A DNA stretch of 64,000 nucleotides from Bugulina stolonifera (lineage: Eukaryota > Bryozoa > Gymnolaemata > Cheilostomatida > Bugulidae): positions 28,272,429 through 28,336,428 of the forward strand of contig OW285187.1 of the NCBI GenBank assembly GCA_935421135.1, in the 5' to 3' direction. The notes under the pieces were generated by a model. That model was not told where the DNA came from. It ran no database searches and saw nothing but the letters and a program-made list of their open reading frames with translations. Positions within the stretch are counted from its first letter, which is position 1. Each line of letters begins with the position of its first letter. The position numbers and the translations under genes were made by a program. Shown piece by piece: positions 13,909 through 27,500 of this stretch.

Positions 13909-14651
13909 TTTTGAATATATTTAGTAATGCTGTACTTGGCTGCCATTCACAGTCTTCCTCATTCCCAGTTGAATATGATTGAGAATCTACAATGAAAGAA
14001 CATAAAGCAAGTCAGCGGCACCTAACAAACGGACAGAGCACTGTTATGCAATAGAACATAACAATGCCCGAATTAGCTCTGATTACTAAATAGGTTTTTC
14101 GATTTTATTACAATTTAAACATTGTCCAACATAAATCTACACTCTACTGTATTATATTAGTATACTGCATTTCTTGTAGTGCAATGAATTTACTACAAAG
14201 AAAATAGCCTATAACCAGGCTTCGTGAACAATATTCATAGTAAACAACATTTCATTTTGTTATCCAATTCTGCTGCTTACTTGGGTACTCAACTTACATG
14301 CAATAACTACCAAATGACAACAGATAATCCGGCAAGCATCATTTAGCATGGAATTGATATTAAATTGGGTCGCATACCATTTATATCCTAGAAACTGCTG
14401 TCATTATTTTTACTGTTGGTATAAATCATTCCATACAAAAGTAAAATGAGTATTTGTTGATGATTTTCCCAGATAATTTACAAACAAATTAACAAATACC
14501 CTGCAGGACCTTTACTTAGTTCAAACTTTCATGATGACTATTACAATAGTGATCCCAAGTTTTGCTCAACTAGGAAATTTATTTGAATCAACTAATTTCC
14601 AGTTTTCAAAATTGAGGACGTGTCTTCAACATCTCTGTATGACTTACTGAA

Positions 14652-14790
14652 TTATTTATGATAATACTGTTGCTGTTTGCTATGAGTGAAAGTCTCTTTA
14701 TCACCAGAAAGATCTTTTGGGTTTGGAGTTCTACCACGGAGAGCAGGCACCAAGGGCCAGTTTACTAGCTCTGACTGAATCCATCGATCC
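14652..14790 (-). CDS. unassigned exon-like ORF (terminal exon?)
   Basis: After a minus-strand run of 17 C and AAG, an open frame reads DRWIQSELVNWPLVPALRG and continues to YYHK then TAA. The C run followed by AAG resembles a polypyrimidine tract and acceptor, so this could be the last exon of a small minus-strand gene that starts upstream (see 15322-15555). I could not find splice phases that join the two, and I recognise no family. It may be chance or repeat-derived. Confidence 0.2.
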
Positions 14791-15321
14791 TTGGGGGGGG
14801 GGGGGGGGGTGAACACAGGCTTGTCAGAGAAACTATGTTTTTTCTTTAACAAACTTACTTATTGTTATCTCTCCTACGACTATTTTGATTTTAGTTCCTG
14901 TCAGCATCTCTGACACTAGTACCATTATAATAACTACATACTAATGTGTCTAAAACGAGAAAAGGTAGAGCAGATAGTGTGCGTGGCAATGAGCCAGATA
15001 GTAGTATTTTTGGTCATAGCCGTATCCACCCATGCGGCCACACGGCCTGGCCGTGTCAACTTTGAAAGTTCAAGGTCCCGTATTTACTTAACTTAATACC
15101 TTGATCAAATCGGTGCTTAAATCTTCTTCCACTTTGCTATTAACAGGATTTACAAAATATACAAGGACAACATGAGAACAAGTGGAAGGAATATTTTTAT
15201 GTAAAAAGACCTTAAATGCTATCAAGCTTAACCACAAATATATGACATTTTAGATATTGATAACAGAGCAGGGGAGGCAAATCTGAATTTCAAGAATATT
15301 TCTAATGCAGTGTTGTTAATT

Positions 15322-15555
15322 TCAGTGTATGCACAGGGCATGTACTGAACCTTGAAAATCTAAACAGTTACACTGTATATTAGTTGTATAAACTTCTTTG
15401 GATTCAGCTATCTGTCTGCGATACTTTGTCAACATATTTACATAGTCATTCAATCGTAAAGAAAGAGGTATCTCTATGGCAGGAAAGAAACACATACTTT
15501 CAGCTGCTTTTTGTAGATTTGTTCGCTCTATTTCATTCCATTGCATTTCTTTCAT
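15322..15555 (-). CDS. unassigned exon-like ORF with start codon
   Basis: Starts MKEMQWNEIERTNLQKAAES and continues with a charged, helix-prone sequence (LRLNDYVNMLTKYRRQIAES). The composition looks more protein-like than neighbouring random ORFs. A donor-like CAAG|gttcag occurs near 15350. No family is recognised and no continuation is proven. Confidence 0.22.
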   Translation of the reverse strand: MKEMQWNEIERTNLQKAAESMCFFPAIEIPLSLRLNDYVNMLTKYRRQIAESKEVYTTNIQCNCLDFQGSVHALCIH

Positions 15556-15769
15556 TATTGCAAAGGAGTAAAGTATTTGGACATGTCGTTGAATGATTTA
15601 CGTTCAGTTATAATTGTGAACATGTACAATGTATACATATATGTATGAGGCTGGGTGATATTATTTTGGTGTTCTCTTACACAAGTATGTTTCATAAGCC
15701 TGAACTGCTTCAAATTTGCTCTATTTTTCTGAAAAGCACTCTTAGGGCTTCGGCGGCCGGGGCGCTGCC

Positions 15770-15814
15770 CCGGACCTCGCCAGGGGGCCTGGGTGGCCCC
15801 CTGGACCTCCAGCC
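15770..15814 (+). repeat. GC-rich hairpin repeat, copy A
   Basis: A GC-rich island in AT-rich DNA: cggacctcgccagggggcct, a short loop, then ggccccctggacctcc. The core cagggggcc/ggccccctg is self-complementary. A reverse-complement copy lies at 33569-33614. It is probably part of a dispersed non-autonomous element whose outer limits are unclear. Confidence 0.7.
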
Positions 15815-16507
15815 TGGGTTTGTGGCCTCACCACCTGTTCGTAGGTGGCTACAGTGCTGCATCAAGGAATTACCGTGAAAAAATAAGCTGTCATTTATGT
15901 ATATATAGGCAGAATTCGAACCATGATATTTATAATATTTTACTTGGTTTTGCCACATTTAAATGTACATGCAGATCCAAAATAAATATTTTTATGTGAG
16001 AATGTGATTTTTTATACATATCAACTGCGTGAATGAGAAGTTTTCCATAACCCATGTTTTCTGTTGCCATGGTGCCACCTTGTCGAACTGCCTCCCTTCT
16101 CCCTGCCATAGGCTATTGGCCCCACCAACTTTGAAACGGTGGATACGCCACTGTTTTTGGTGGTGGTGGCAGTTGAAGAGTCTTGACCTATTAGATTATT
16201 GCTTCCCTCTGGAACTGAAAAATGAGAGATTTTCAAATACATTAACTCTCAAAAACTGCAGGCATTTTTGCTCGTTTAGACGTCACTTAAGAACAAAATA
16301 CGGATTTTCTATTAAGAGTTGAGACAAAAAAAGGACCCAGACACTCAATACAAGTTACACAAGAATAGAGTTGTAAAGGTGAATGCACAACAAGCAGTAT
16401 AAATATAAATTTACTAAACCTAAATAAATTTAAGATCTGTTAAAGGTAAAACTATCGAATCGCAAGCTTTGGCTACAAATCATTCTGTTCAACCTACGAA
16501 AATAAGT

Positions 16508-16562
16508 ATCTCCAATGATAACAATTACAATAATCATTATTGTACTTGTTATCATTGGAGAT
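16508..16562. repeat. near-perfect 55-bp palindrome
   Basis: The sequence starts atctccaatgataacaa and ends ttgttatcattggagat. Comparing it with its own reverse complement gives one mismatched pair plus the unpaired central base. It could extrude a cruciform or be a tiny fold-back element. AT-rich simple repeats follow it. Confidence 0.9.
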
Positions 16563-17198
16563 GTCAGAAGTATTATAATTATTATGTTATTATAATAATT
16601 ATTAAATGATAAGCATTCATTCATAATGATAATCATAATGATAATCATAATGTTTGCCTCCCCTTCCTTTTTTCTCTCTCTCCTCGTTCATTCATTTATT
16701 TATCCTCTCCTAGAAGTTGTATATAATATATATTTATATGACGTGTGGTCAACAAGTTACTTTTAACAGATGTTACCTGTAAACTTTCAGAAAACCCCAA
16801 TAAATGTAAATAATATATATCATAATATTATTGTACATGTCCTTGTTCACTTCATGATATGATTTTAAAAGCCTTGTTTTGGATTGGTTCTTGAATGTAG
16901 TTTACTAATGAACCTTTGCAGGTTACAGGTTGTTGTAGACTTATTAGGCACAGGTATATAGAAATCCAGCGCTGTCGGACTATCTCGCCGGATGTTAGTC
17001 GTAGTCCAACCTTGTTTCTGCACACAGAAATCCTTTCGACTGTGTAAACGAGTAATCAGTTACAGAGAGAATATCGTCTTTCTTTGGCTAAACACGCGAG
17101 TAGAAGAATTTGATGGGTGTTTACTGAAACAAATTGTAAGAAATATAAATTGATTTTTAATCCATCAATAGTGTTACCATCTTAAGCCTAGCACAATA

Positions 17199-20100
17199 AT
17201 GACTGAATACAGCGTACACACAACAAATAGATTTGCCCTGGGAATTGAAGAAGATGAAGATCCTCATGAGATCTTAGAACAAAAGATAGCTGAAAAGAAG
17301 AGAAAAGAGGAATTGGCGGCAGAGGCTGCGGCCAAAGCGAAACTCAAAAGTACGACAAACAAAGGAAAGAATGATAAAAAGAACTCGGCAAAAAATACAG
17401 CCAAGCGTGTTATTAAATCAAACAATGACCAATCTCAGACCGGAACCCCACAGACTACATTTTCCAGGAACGATGGTGAGAAAAAAATCAAAACCATACG
17501 TTACCATAATATCAGTATAACTATGCTCTTGGATTTCGATAAATATAGTGTAGTTCATAAGTTATGCTCTTATTTTTTATTTAATATTCATGTGATTGTA
17601 AACAGCAAGATGTCGCTCCCTCTGCTGTGGCTTGTTATTCTGCTGCTATCTATTAATATATATAATATTATAGGCTATAGACTACCTAGCTATCCCATGG
17701 TGGTGGTAGGTATGGTTAGTCCCATTAGTTAGCAGCAGTAGCCTATGCAACTGTAACTATACAATGCGACTACTTTCATAGATGTGAATATTTAGGTTTC
17801 AGGAGAAAAAGAGGACGACTTCTACTTCAATTATTGTTATTATAAACAAAGAACAAAAGCGAAAAGGCTAACTAATTTTAATTTTTTGTTCGGTCCTCTT
17901 TATACTTGGATTCACCTTTTTAACCTTATCGAATTTATAATTTGTGCAGTATTGTGCAGTATGTCTTTTATAGTGAATAGTCGAGTCTGGAAGAAACAAT
18001 TAAGACTAAGTTATTATAATTATTAGCATGGATTTGGATATGTTTACTATTAAATTTAACTGTGATTTCCAGCAGATGTGAGATACATGTAGGCCTACAA
18101 TAAGTAAAATTCAGTATGGCCATGGGTATGATTTACCATATTCCTTGTAAATATTGTTTCAGCAGGAAAGTTCAATAAGCTGCAGTTCTCTATTCTAGGC
18201 TGCCGAATAAGCTGTTTTCCCTTTGCACCTCAAATCAATAGTTGCTGTATATTTATCGACAATATTTATATTACAACTTTTGGCATAAAGGATGCAGGCA
18301 ATGATGCTGGACACCTTTGGTCTTTGGTAAAGACCAAGTCCCAGGTCAACAACTGGCATTTTCTCAACATTAACTAAATTGTTTTCAGCATTCATAAAAG
18401 ACGTTGTCAATCTTAGTAATCTCGTTAGTGCGAGAAGGTGAAGCGGTTGTTGCTCTATGTGTTTAACTTTAGGGCCCTATGGGTACACATACTTGGCTTT
18501 AATTATCCCATGTAGTTTATAGGAATCGTAAGCCAATTCCTGGGACTAAAATGTTCCAATTGTAACTGCTGTTCATTTTGCAGGCAATGTTTATCAGTGC
18601 TTTGTTCTTTTTTTAGAAAATAAACCACCCAGGTTTGCTAGACAGGCTAGAGACGGTCCTCGGGATAATTTAAATTTTGAGAAACCACCACAGAATTTTG
18701 ACAGGTGAGCACCATTCCCCATTCTAGTAAAACATAGAGATGCTGTTTCCAGGTTGAAGTATTTGGTTAGTGATTTTTGTATTTCTCTCATGATTTTAAG
18801 CTCATACTCTACATGATGTTACAGAGAACGAAGAGGTGGTTTTGGCAATCGAGGTAGAGGAGGTCCACCAAGGGGAGGGTTTGGTAGGGTGAAGCGTGAT
18901 TTTGATCGACATAGTGGCAGTGACAAGACAGGTGTGAAAGCGGTTGAAAAACGTGAAGGTGGCGGACCCCATAACTGGGGTGATGAAATTCAAGCCCAAC
19001 TGGAACACACTGATGACCAAAAGGATACAACTAATGGCACTGGAGAAAATGGAGTTGAAAATGATGGGCTTGAAAATGGAACCAGGTAAGAACTCACTGC
19101 AGTTTGGACCATTTGTGTCATCCTTTTTTTGTTTGAATTTTCACATGGGTTAGTTAGTGATGAACTGTCTAACTGGAACTGAATTTGACCCATCATGTTT
19201 ATTAATTTAACCATGATCACCAAGCTCTCCACACATGCTTTAGAGGGCTGGAAACCCTATTTCTAGCAATATAGGCATTTGGCATGATTCATGGATGATA
19301 ATGGCCCATGCTATATCAAGTACATCTTGCCAGTTCCGATAGAATTCCTGCAACTGAAAAAAAGAGTTGCTAATTTGGTTTTATTGTTTACTAATTAGGC
19401 CTTGCATTATTGTTGATACTAGGATACTATACTTTTGAAGTTCTATCTCTATCATAATGTTGTGTATTTAGTATAACCATAAAGTGGTCTTTATGTCATC
19501 AACCAGCCTCTTTCTGTGTGTGTCAGTCAACATTGAGCATGGGACCAGTTATATTTTGATTTAGGCCATGTGAAATCTCCTGTTGATCCTATATACTTGA
19601 ATGGACACTACTACTTGTTCCTAACATGGACTTCACTACGTCTGTGATCAAAATTTTTGTGTCTCACAGTTTCATTGTGATTACAGTGAGGTTGAAGCAG
19701 AACCAGTGCCTGAAGAGCCAAAAGAAATGACTCTTGATGAGTGGCGAGCTAGCCAGACCAAAGTAAAAACTGAATTCAAGGTGAGAAAAGCCAATGAAGG
19801 TACAGATACTAAGCAATGGAAGGGCACTGTTGCCTTGCAGAGGAAGAAGAAAGGGGACGTAAGTGAGGAGGAGTATGAGGAGGACAGCGATGAGGAAGAA
19901 CAGGTCAGTTCCTTTTGTATTACCTAAAATATACAAAATTTAGTAGTGGCAGGCTGTCAAAATCCATGTGCAATAGTCTATTGTGTTATTGCACTCCATG
20001 ATCATCAGTTTATTGTTCCTCCTCCAGGAAATCGACATCACCAAGGCCACCCTTGAGAAATTAAACATAGAGATCACATTCAAAGAACCTGGCCGTTCAG

Positions 20101-20267
20101 CACCTAGAGGTGGACGTGGTGGTAGAGGAAGAGGATCATTTTCTCGTGGAAACCGGGGAGGTGGACGTGGTGGCTTCCGAGGTGGTTTCAGCCGTGGGGA
20201 CAACAAGAAGTCTGAGGTTCCTCAGGTCAATAATGAGTTGGACTTCCCCTCGTTGGGCAGCCGATGA
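17199..20267 (+). CDS. SERBP1: SERBP1/HABP4-family RGG mRNA- and ribosome-binding protein
   Basis: Five exons give about 360 residues: 17199-17475, 18617-18704, 18825-19085, 19687-19903, 20028-20267 (TGA). The N-terminus [17 protein letters not shown] matches the Stm1/SERBP1 N-terminal motif. An RGG box ([17 protein letters not shown]) is followed by the HABP4/PAI-RBP1 domain, with [11 protein letters not shown] and the hallmark [11 protein letters not shown] and [10 protein letters not shown] second RGG box ([19 protein letters not shown]) precedes the end DFPSLGSR. In other animals this family binds mRNA and inactive 80S ribosomes, occupying the mRNA channel; RGG boxes are arginine-methylation sites. 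The length is close to vertebrate SERBP1 (about 400 residues). HABP4 and SERBP1 are vertebrate paralogues, so the symbol denotes the family. Acidic stretches ([13 protein letters not shown]) end exon 4. Confidence 0.96.
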
Positions 20268-21510
20268 TTACCCACATCCTCAAACCAAATACTGTGAAAG
20301 GCTGATCAGTCAGTCTACTAGTTAAGCGGAGTTCTACCATACTGATGTGCAGTCTTCTTGCTTACTTCATTCAATTTTTCTGCCTAGTCCTAGTGTTTGT
20401 GAGCAGCTATTATACTTGTATTATATATGCCCAGTCATCACTTTGGACCAAAGTTTTGTTGTGCGATGTGAACTTTTGTGCTGTTTGACAACACATTGAT
20501 GACAGGTACCTTGGTCTACTTTACAAAGTCATGCTTCCACATTGTATGTAGGTATATAAAACATGCTCTTGTCAGTTATGTACATGTATATATGGGATAA
20601 CTTTTTTCTGTACGATTTCGAATTTGTATAAATTTGCAAGGTGAGCAATAGCTATAATCTCTGTTACTGTTACATTGGGCTTCTTTTGATGGGTAGGTTT
20701 TTAAGTTTTTCACTTAGCTTGTTGATGATGCAACTTTGTAGATGTTGGTTTTGGGAAAGGTAGACAAGCACCCAGGTTTTTAAAAAATACTTATTGATGT
20801 GTTATGTACATATTCTACTAAAAATTTAAGATGCATCATAACAATACAGGTTCTGTTTTCTAGTGTGTTGTCTCTGCTGAAGTTCAAGCTGCTAAACAAT
20901 TTATTGAAATATTGCCAATAAAACAATGAAGTTTAACGAGTGCTGGTTTCATGACTACCTCCTTCTGTTGTGCCCTTCCATCTTATATTTATCTGTTCCA
21001 TTCTAGGCATCACTGTGCTGTCTAACTCAATTGTATCTAAATCAACTGTAAACATTTGAGGGAAATGAAACAAAAGATGGCCAGTGCATACTTTTGGGTC
21101 ATAGCATGACCTTCTGTGGTTGTGCTAAAGATGTGGTTGGTTGTGCCAGAGACATGGCACTGGTTCTGGATTGCGCCTGTAACAAACAGTTGCAGTGGAG
21201 AGCAAGAGGAGGTAATTCGCAGTATTTTTCGCCATACATGCAAAAGGTAGCCAACTGTCTCCGCCCACTCCTGTGAAGGTCAACTATGTGTACATAAATC
21301 ATGGTCTAAATTAGTTGGCGGCAGGTAATTTACGCTTCAGGGAATTTACTCCGGTTTCTACTTAATCCTTACCTACCTCTTTATGCAGCACGTCCACGTC
21401 AAATTCATCACTTTCTTCCATAGAATTTTCTATGCTCGTAAGCTGATAAGGTTATTGTAAATTATCGAAATCCTGTTGCTAAAGCTTGGGCATCAGGTTG
21501 TCTGAAAACT
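20268..21510 (+). other. SERBP1 3' UTR and LMF upstream region
   Basis: 20268 to about 20945 fits the SERBP1 3' UTR. The rest (about 565 bp) must hold the promoter and 5' UTR of the lipase maturation factor gene. It is less AT-rich than the introns. Small ORFs at 21094-21302 on both strands match nothing I know. Confidence 0.6.
20917..20922 (+). promoter_or_regulatory. poly(A) signal AATAAA for SERBP1
   Basis: A canonical AATAAA lies about 650 nt after the stop, ending a T-rich, ORF-poor stretch typical of a 3' UTR. Confidence 0.7.
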
Positions 21511-24500
21511 ATGAGTTTTTCTAGAGAAATTTATCTGACTGGTATTTCGGTCGTTTATCTTATAGCGTTCTCATCCCTATATATCCAGTTACCAGGTGAG
21601 ACAACATTCAGACCGGGCGGGGCCAGGCCCATACGAGTGCAAGTAAGTCAAGTAACAAATATGTATCATAATCATATGATGCATACTTGTTGCTTGTACT
21701 TGCTAAGTCTGAGGTCTCTGATTCTATAGGAGACTGAGACTCTCCCAACCAAATATTTAAGCTTGTTCTTTTTTATCAGGGGAACATCACGTGGGCTTAG
21801 CAAGTGCAGTGCCGAACAGGAGGTATCCACTATCATGATCTTTAAATGATGGATCAATCAATCACCCACATGTATTAAAGACAATGGAATGATTCAGCAA
21901 TGGCCTATCTGAAGATTGAATGCACAATATGGTTATTGGGCTTGACATTTCTTCTTCAATTTTATGTATATGCTATTGCATCAGCTACTCCTATTTTTGT
22001 TAGTGCTACTAATGTACATACATAGTTCTAAATGACCAGTGTCAGTGGGATAAAGTTATGACACTGATAATCTAGAACTATTACTATAATGTAGGCGTAG
22101 GGCCTACGTTAGTAGCAAAGTAGGGGTAACTGTCAAGTTGAAGTTTGCCAAAGAGGGGTTTAAAATTGCATTCAGATCATTTTAATGAATTTCAGGTGAG
22201 ACAGAGTACATGTGCACTACTATTTCTTTTGAGATACCAAAAGAGGCAGGTTGGAACCAGCTGTATGGAATATTTTAGCGTTGGACGGGGTAGTTGGTGC
22301 AGCCAAGCGCCACATTGTATTTGGGTGACCCAAAGGCTGTGTCACTGACACTTGATTTATTAAAAGAATTCTCTGCTGAAATAGTATACAGATGCTGTCA
22401 TAGATTTATCTTCTTGCTATGGAGTCTGACAGATCAGTCAATACTAGTAGCTTGGATTCGACATCTAAATACAGCCAGTAAAGCTGATTATCTAATGCAC
22501 TTAGTGGATCACCACATTTTCCTTCATGTTTTAGGTTTATATGGAGAAAAAGGCTTACTTCCTGCTGGCAATGTTATTAAAAAAGGTTTGTGTTCTTGTT
22601 TCAACTATAATAATAAAGAGGGAGAGGCTGTCGCAAAATTCTTTGAAGGTTACAAATAATTACACATGTCCTAGGATGATAATTTTTAATGTAAATGGAA
22701 GACAGTTGATCAGGTATACAATTTCAATGCTCATACACAAACTAATATTATTTGAACTACACTTACTCTATGGTTTTGCAGAACCCGGGAGTTTCTATGA
22801 TCTTTGGGACCAGCCTTCGCTATTACGATATAGATATCGGTATTGGCTAGATACTGAATCAGCAATGGATCTTGTTTGTTTAGTCGGAATAGTTCTGTCT
22901 TTCTTTTCAACAATATATGAACCATTGAGGTCTACAGCTGTATATGCTGTTCTGTGGTTGCTCTACATGTCAATGTATAGCATCGGGCAAACCTTTCTAT
23001 GGTTTCAATGGTAACTATATGTACATTTTAATTACAGAATTTAAGAAATTATAATAATGATTACTGATGAAGTATTTAATTCACATGACTTTAGTATCCA
23101 TGTCCTGGTACTATTTTATAAACCTATGTATAATCTTCATAGTTTAATACTCGTATCATATTTCTAGGGACATTCTATTGCTGGAAGCAGGATTTCTTGC
23201 AGTAATAGTTGCACCGCTGCAGCTTATGGGCTTGCCTACCAAACACCACCATGATAAGGTCACCATGTGGTTGGTTAAGTGGCTACTTTTCCGCCTTATG
23301 TTTGCTTCTGGTGTGGTAAAACTGCAGAGTCACTGCAATACATGGTGGACTTTAACAGGTCTGTGTTTAGTATCATATAATTAGCCCTTTTCTTGTGATT
23401 TGTGGTCTATGGATTCGGTAATAGTTTTCTCCAGACATTTGGAGTTCTCCCTTTGCTATTCCACATGTAGGTCTGTTATTCTGGAACACAACCCATTACT
23501 CTGTTCACCATTTTCTACTGATCTACTCGGATATATGCATGGCGCTGTATAATCTACAGTAGTGTTTTGTGCACAATGTAATAAATGTTTTTATCCAATT
23601 GTAGCACTGGACTGGCATTTCGAATCTCAAGTGAGTAGGTGTTACATATTTTTTTATACTACAATAATTTGCTCATGAAAAATTGTACATGCAATAATGA
23701 TAATCTGTATAAAAGTGCCATCTATTATCTTGAATCTCATTTTTACCACAGTGTATTCCAACACCATTGGCTTGGTTCTTTCATCACACCCCACAGTGGT
23801 TCAAGATGTTCTCTAATGCTTTAGTCTTCATCATACAGATTCCGATATCTTTCATGTTCTTCGCTCCAACACGATTTCTCCGGATTTTCTCATTTTATGC
23901 CCAGGTGAGTACCAAACAGTTATTCGAGTGTTGCTGGGTGACATGTGCTGTTTAATGTGCTAAATGAATAGGTCATATTCTATCAAAATGTTCTCTGATT
24001 ATAAAAATTACCATGTTACTTCGCTGTACTGTAGTACAGGAAGCAGCAAAAGTTTAAATTTTCTGCAAATAATAAGGTACTGTATTTGTACAAAATAACA
24101 TAAAACATCCGTTAAAAGTAAATTTAGTTATTAGTCAGCTATAATAAAATAAATATGGTCGGAGTTACATGTGTCTATAAGTTGTCGACTATGTGTATCA
24201 CCCCTCAAATTCTGCCTGGTATGGAAAGTTTTTATTTCTCTAGTTGCTATTGGATACTACAGATGTTGCTCGCGTTGGTTTTTCAGAAGGCAACTCTGAG
24301 GCAGAAGCACTTGTCGGTGTTCCATACGACTTATCAGCGTGTAGCTTCTTAGCAGTGTAGTGTGATATCTTCCAGATTAGTCCTGGTACAGATGTCAGGA
24401 TGTTGGTCCATTTTTGGTGGAGCAGTGTCAGGTGTTGCATAGCGCCTCTCAGCTGACTGTTTCTCACCTAAATAATATGGACATTTATGTAAGCTGTGAG

Positions 24501-27500
24501 TAGCCATGGATTTCATTCTCACAACAACGCTAACAACCCATTTATGACTGGGGTTTCACCCCTAACCTCTCTCACACCTAGTTGTCGAACAATAAAAAGA
24601 CTGAGCTGGTGTCGTAGTTGCGGTGTTCGGCTACTGTTTTCCTTTGGTAACTTACCTGTATTTTCACATTGATCTCTGAAGCCTTTGGATTGATATATCG
24701 TCTCACTAGGATCATTGTGTCACCGGTTTCAATGTAAATGGTATTTGCCCAATCTATTCTCAAATCTGCATCATGTTGGAGTTGTGTGCTCAGACGTTCG
24801 AATAATCCTTCAGGAAATGTGTGGGAGAATGCATAGATTATCTCCATTTCCCTCATGCCTTCTTCCGCTGCCCCACTCCAATACATTTCGATATCTGCTG
24901 GCGATGACTGTACACTTACATACCATGGTACAACCTGTGTGATACAGCAAGATTCTCTGTACATTGACTACTAGTTAAATACCAACTGTATACCTCTTAG
25001 CTGAAGTATAGCACCATTCAGTACCTCAGACTCATAAACACACTGTTTTCTGACTAAGGTTCTGCTTAGCTACCGAAATGCTGCATATGTAGCATTAGCT
25101 GATTACTTGATTGGGTTACAGATAGTCTTCGTTTTTGTGGGACACCTGACTACATGATGGACTTTCCTGAAAATCTGTGATGAAACACTTATATCACATG
25201 TGGAATTTTTCTCCTGCAAGGAGTTCATTAAAGTGTTTTAGTGTATGGTATTTTTTGTCTGCTAGAGTCAACTTTTATGGGTAACAATAATTGTATAGTG
25301 ACTTACCATCAGTGGTTCACAGAATGTTCTGGAGGTAGGTAGTTCTGACTGTGGTATAAGATAGGCCAGCTCAAAGTCCTTGATGAGTTCATATGTATCA
25401 ATGAGATCTTCTCTGTCGGTGCTAAAGGGGAGGTAATACCATAGACCTAGAAGTAGCTGTCTTGATATCTCTCCATACATCAGCATTCTGGTTCTACACT
25501 CTTCAAACTGCTCCTATAGGTATACACGAGTAGATATCTCTAACTACTGGACTAGATATTTGTACAAGTATTTGATTTGGGTTGTGCTTTTTGTGTTCAG
25601 TACAATAAAAATCCAGTGACTAATGGGAGTTTTCTCCCCTTCGGTTTTACTTGTCGTGATCATGTTTACTCTTGGATGTAGATAGTAAATAAACAAACCT
25701 TGGACAGTTTTCCAATGCTAGAGAACGATTTGTTTCCATCAAAGTCGATAATATTTGCTATATCATGGTGTATGATACCCCTCAGCGCCTCAATCAATTT
25801 GACTGGTTTGTGGAAGACTACATCCTTGAGGTTCTGGTGAGACTGGAGCCAGATGACATCACCGCAGTTGTGAGCGTACTCTACGGCATCTAGTAATGCT
25901 TCTCGTTGGATTTTGTGCTTGGCACCCAGTTCTTTCACCTTCACACACACACACATTACATGTACAACTTGTAGGTAATATTGCATATATTGTACATGTT
26001 ATATTGTACTTATAGACTGTAGCTTTCCAATGATGCAAAGATAGCCCAAGTATAAGGAATGCTGTTGAATTTCTAACTGGACATAAAAATTGTTGCTGGA
26101 GGATTTTCTAGGCTAAATATACACTTGGTTTTTTCACAAAAGTATTCCGGTTTTAAACGAACATATCCATAATTTATAGAATATGCTGATCTACACTGTA
26201 GTTCAATTAGACGTCTCTCACCTGATTCCAGCTGAGCTTATAGCCAGGACGTCGTTTTATAGTGCTCCTCAGTTTCTGCCAAGAACTTGGTATATATCTC
26301 TGCCCTGTTGGTATGAGCTCCTTGTTTATAGTTATCATCTCAACGTCTGATATCAGCTCCGCTATCCCTAGTGAATCATAGTCAATCAAAATACACTTTA
26401 TCCCACCTTAGTTGCAGATATTGTACGTCCTTCGTGATGATAAGTACGTGTGTATCACAGTTTATCGCATGTACACTGTCAGTGTATACTATTCTTGGCT
26501 AGTTATCTTGTTAGTAGGAAGTCTCTACCTTACGGAACTGTGTAAAAAGTGGATTTGCCATCTGTCTGCTTTTTCTGGTTGTCGGTGTTCAGGTTATGTT
26601 AGGTATTTGTTATGATTGCTACTACTTACCTTCTATGCCATCTACACAGCTAACTAGTGATATCTCTGGTTGTATCTTTAGTGGGTTGTCCAGCAACTCT
26701 TTCATTTGCTTAGCCTGATATTCCAACTGCAGAATGTTAGCCATGGGGTCAAACTCAGTCAGATTGCTGCTTGTCGATTGGGTGCCGCCGGACTCAGCCT
26801 TCTCCTTTACTTGTTTTATCTTCTCATTGAGCTATAGTATTAATGTGCATTGTACATTTTGTACCAGTACCTCAACAAGATTCACAGTGATATGGCTTGT
26901 ACTATATGCATGTGTATATCGATAGAAACATAGTCTCAATGTTGTAAAGTGTCACAAAATGCATGTGAGAACAACAAGTCGTTCCACTTTCTATGAATTC
27001 CGACTTTCTACTTCAGTTTACCCGATTGGTCGGCATTTTGCTAGAAGTACATGTAGGTTTGATACATCATAAGAGATTGCTAAAGAGTATTAGTAACTAG
27101 AGAGTGTGCTGTGTCCTACCTTGACTAATTCTGTTGCTAAGTATGCTTTGTACTCGTCTGTCTGTTTAATTATTCTCTCCTTGACTGTGGATATGTCTGC
27201 AGAGTCTGGTGTAAGTTGGTCCTTGTGAGTTCCAACTATCTTCACCACAGCTCCTGGTACGTGTAGGTGCAGTAAGTCAATCCAGTACCCCAGCTGCTCA
27301 TGATAGCTTTCCTCCTATACAATACATACGGTGCCTTTGTCACTGAATTCCAATCACAGTTTAATTTTGGTAAGAATTTTTCTTAATAGTCTCACATACA
27401 ATTCCAAGACCAATGCAAGATATCAGAGATTAGTGAATATCTAGGCAAAACTTGCTTTGGCCAAGTATAATGACAGACCGTTAGCTGTTTTAACCTGAGT

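Larger units (their letters stand above)
13909..17198. other. spacer between FAM234-like and SERBP1-like genes
   Basis: Holds the putative 5' UTR and promoter of the FAM234-like gene (a minus-strand acceptor-like gtag near 13987), two exon-like minus ORFs of unknown nature (14652-14790, 15322-15555), a 17-base G run (14793-14809), a GC-rich dispersed repeat (15770-15814), a 55-bp palindrome (16508-16562), ATAATC-type simple repeats (16560-16650) and the SERBP1 promoter/5' UTR near 16950-17198. I recognise no complete gene in it. Confidence 0.6.

Noticed and set aside
16029..16322. 97-codon plus-strand ORF
   Set aside because: Low-complexity (FWWWWQ) and repeat-like, with no splice sites or family match.
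22145..22659. Overlapping ORFs (up to 121 codons) in LMF intron 1
   Set aside because: They overlap the short LMF exon 2 in another frame, lack family content and have no consistent splice context. The true frame is fixed by LPG joined to LYGEKGLLP.
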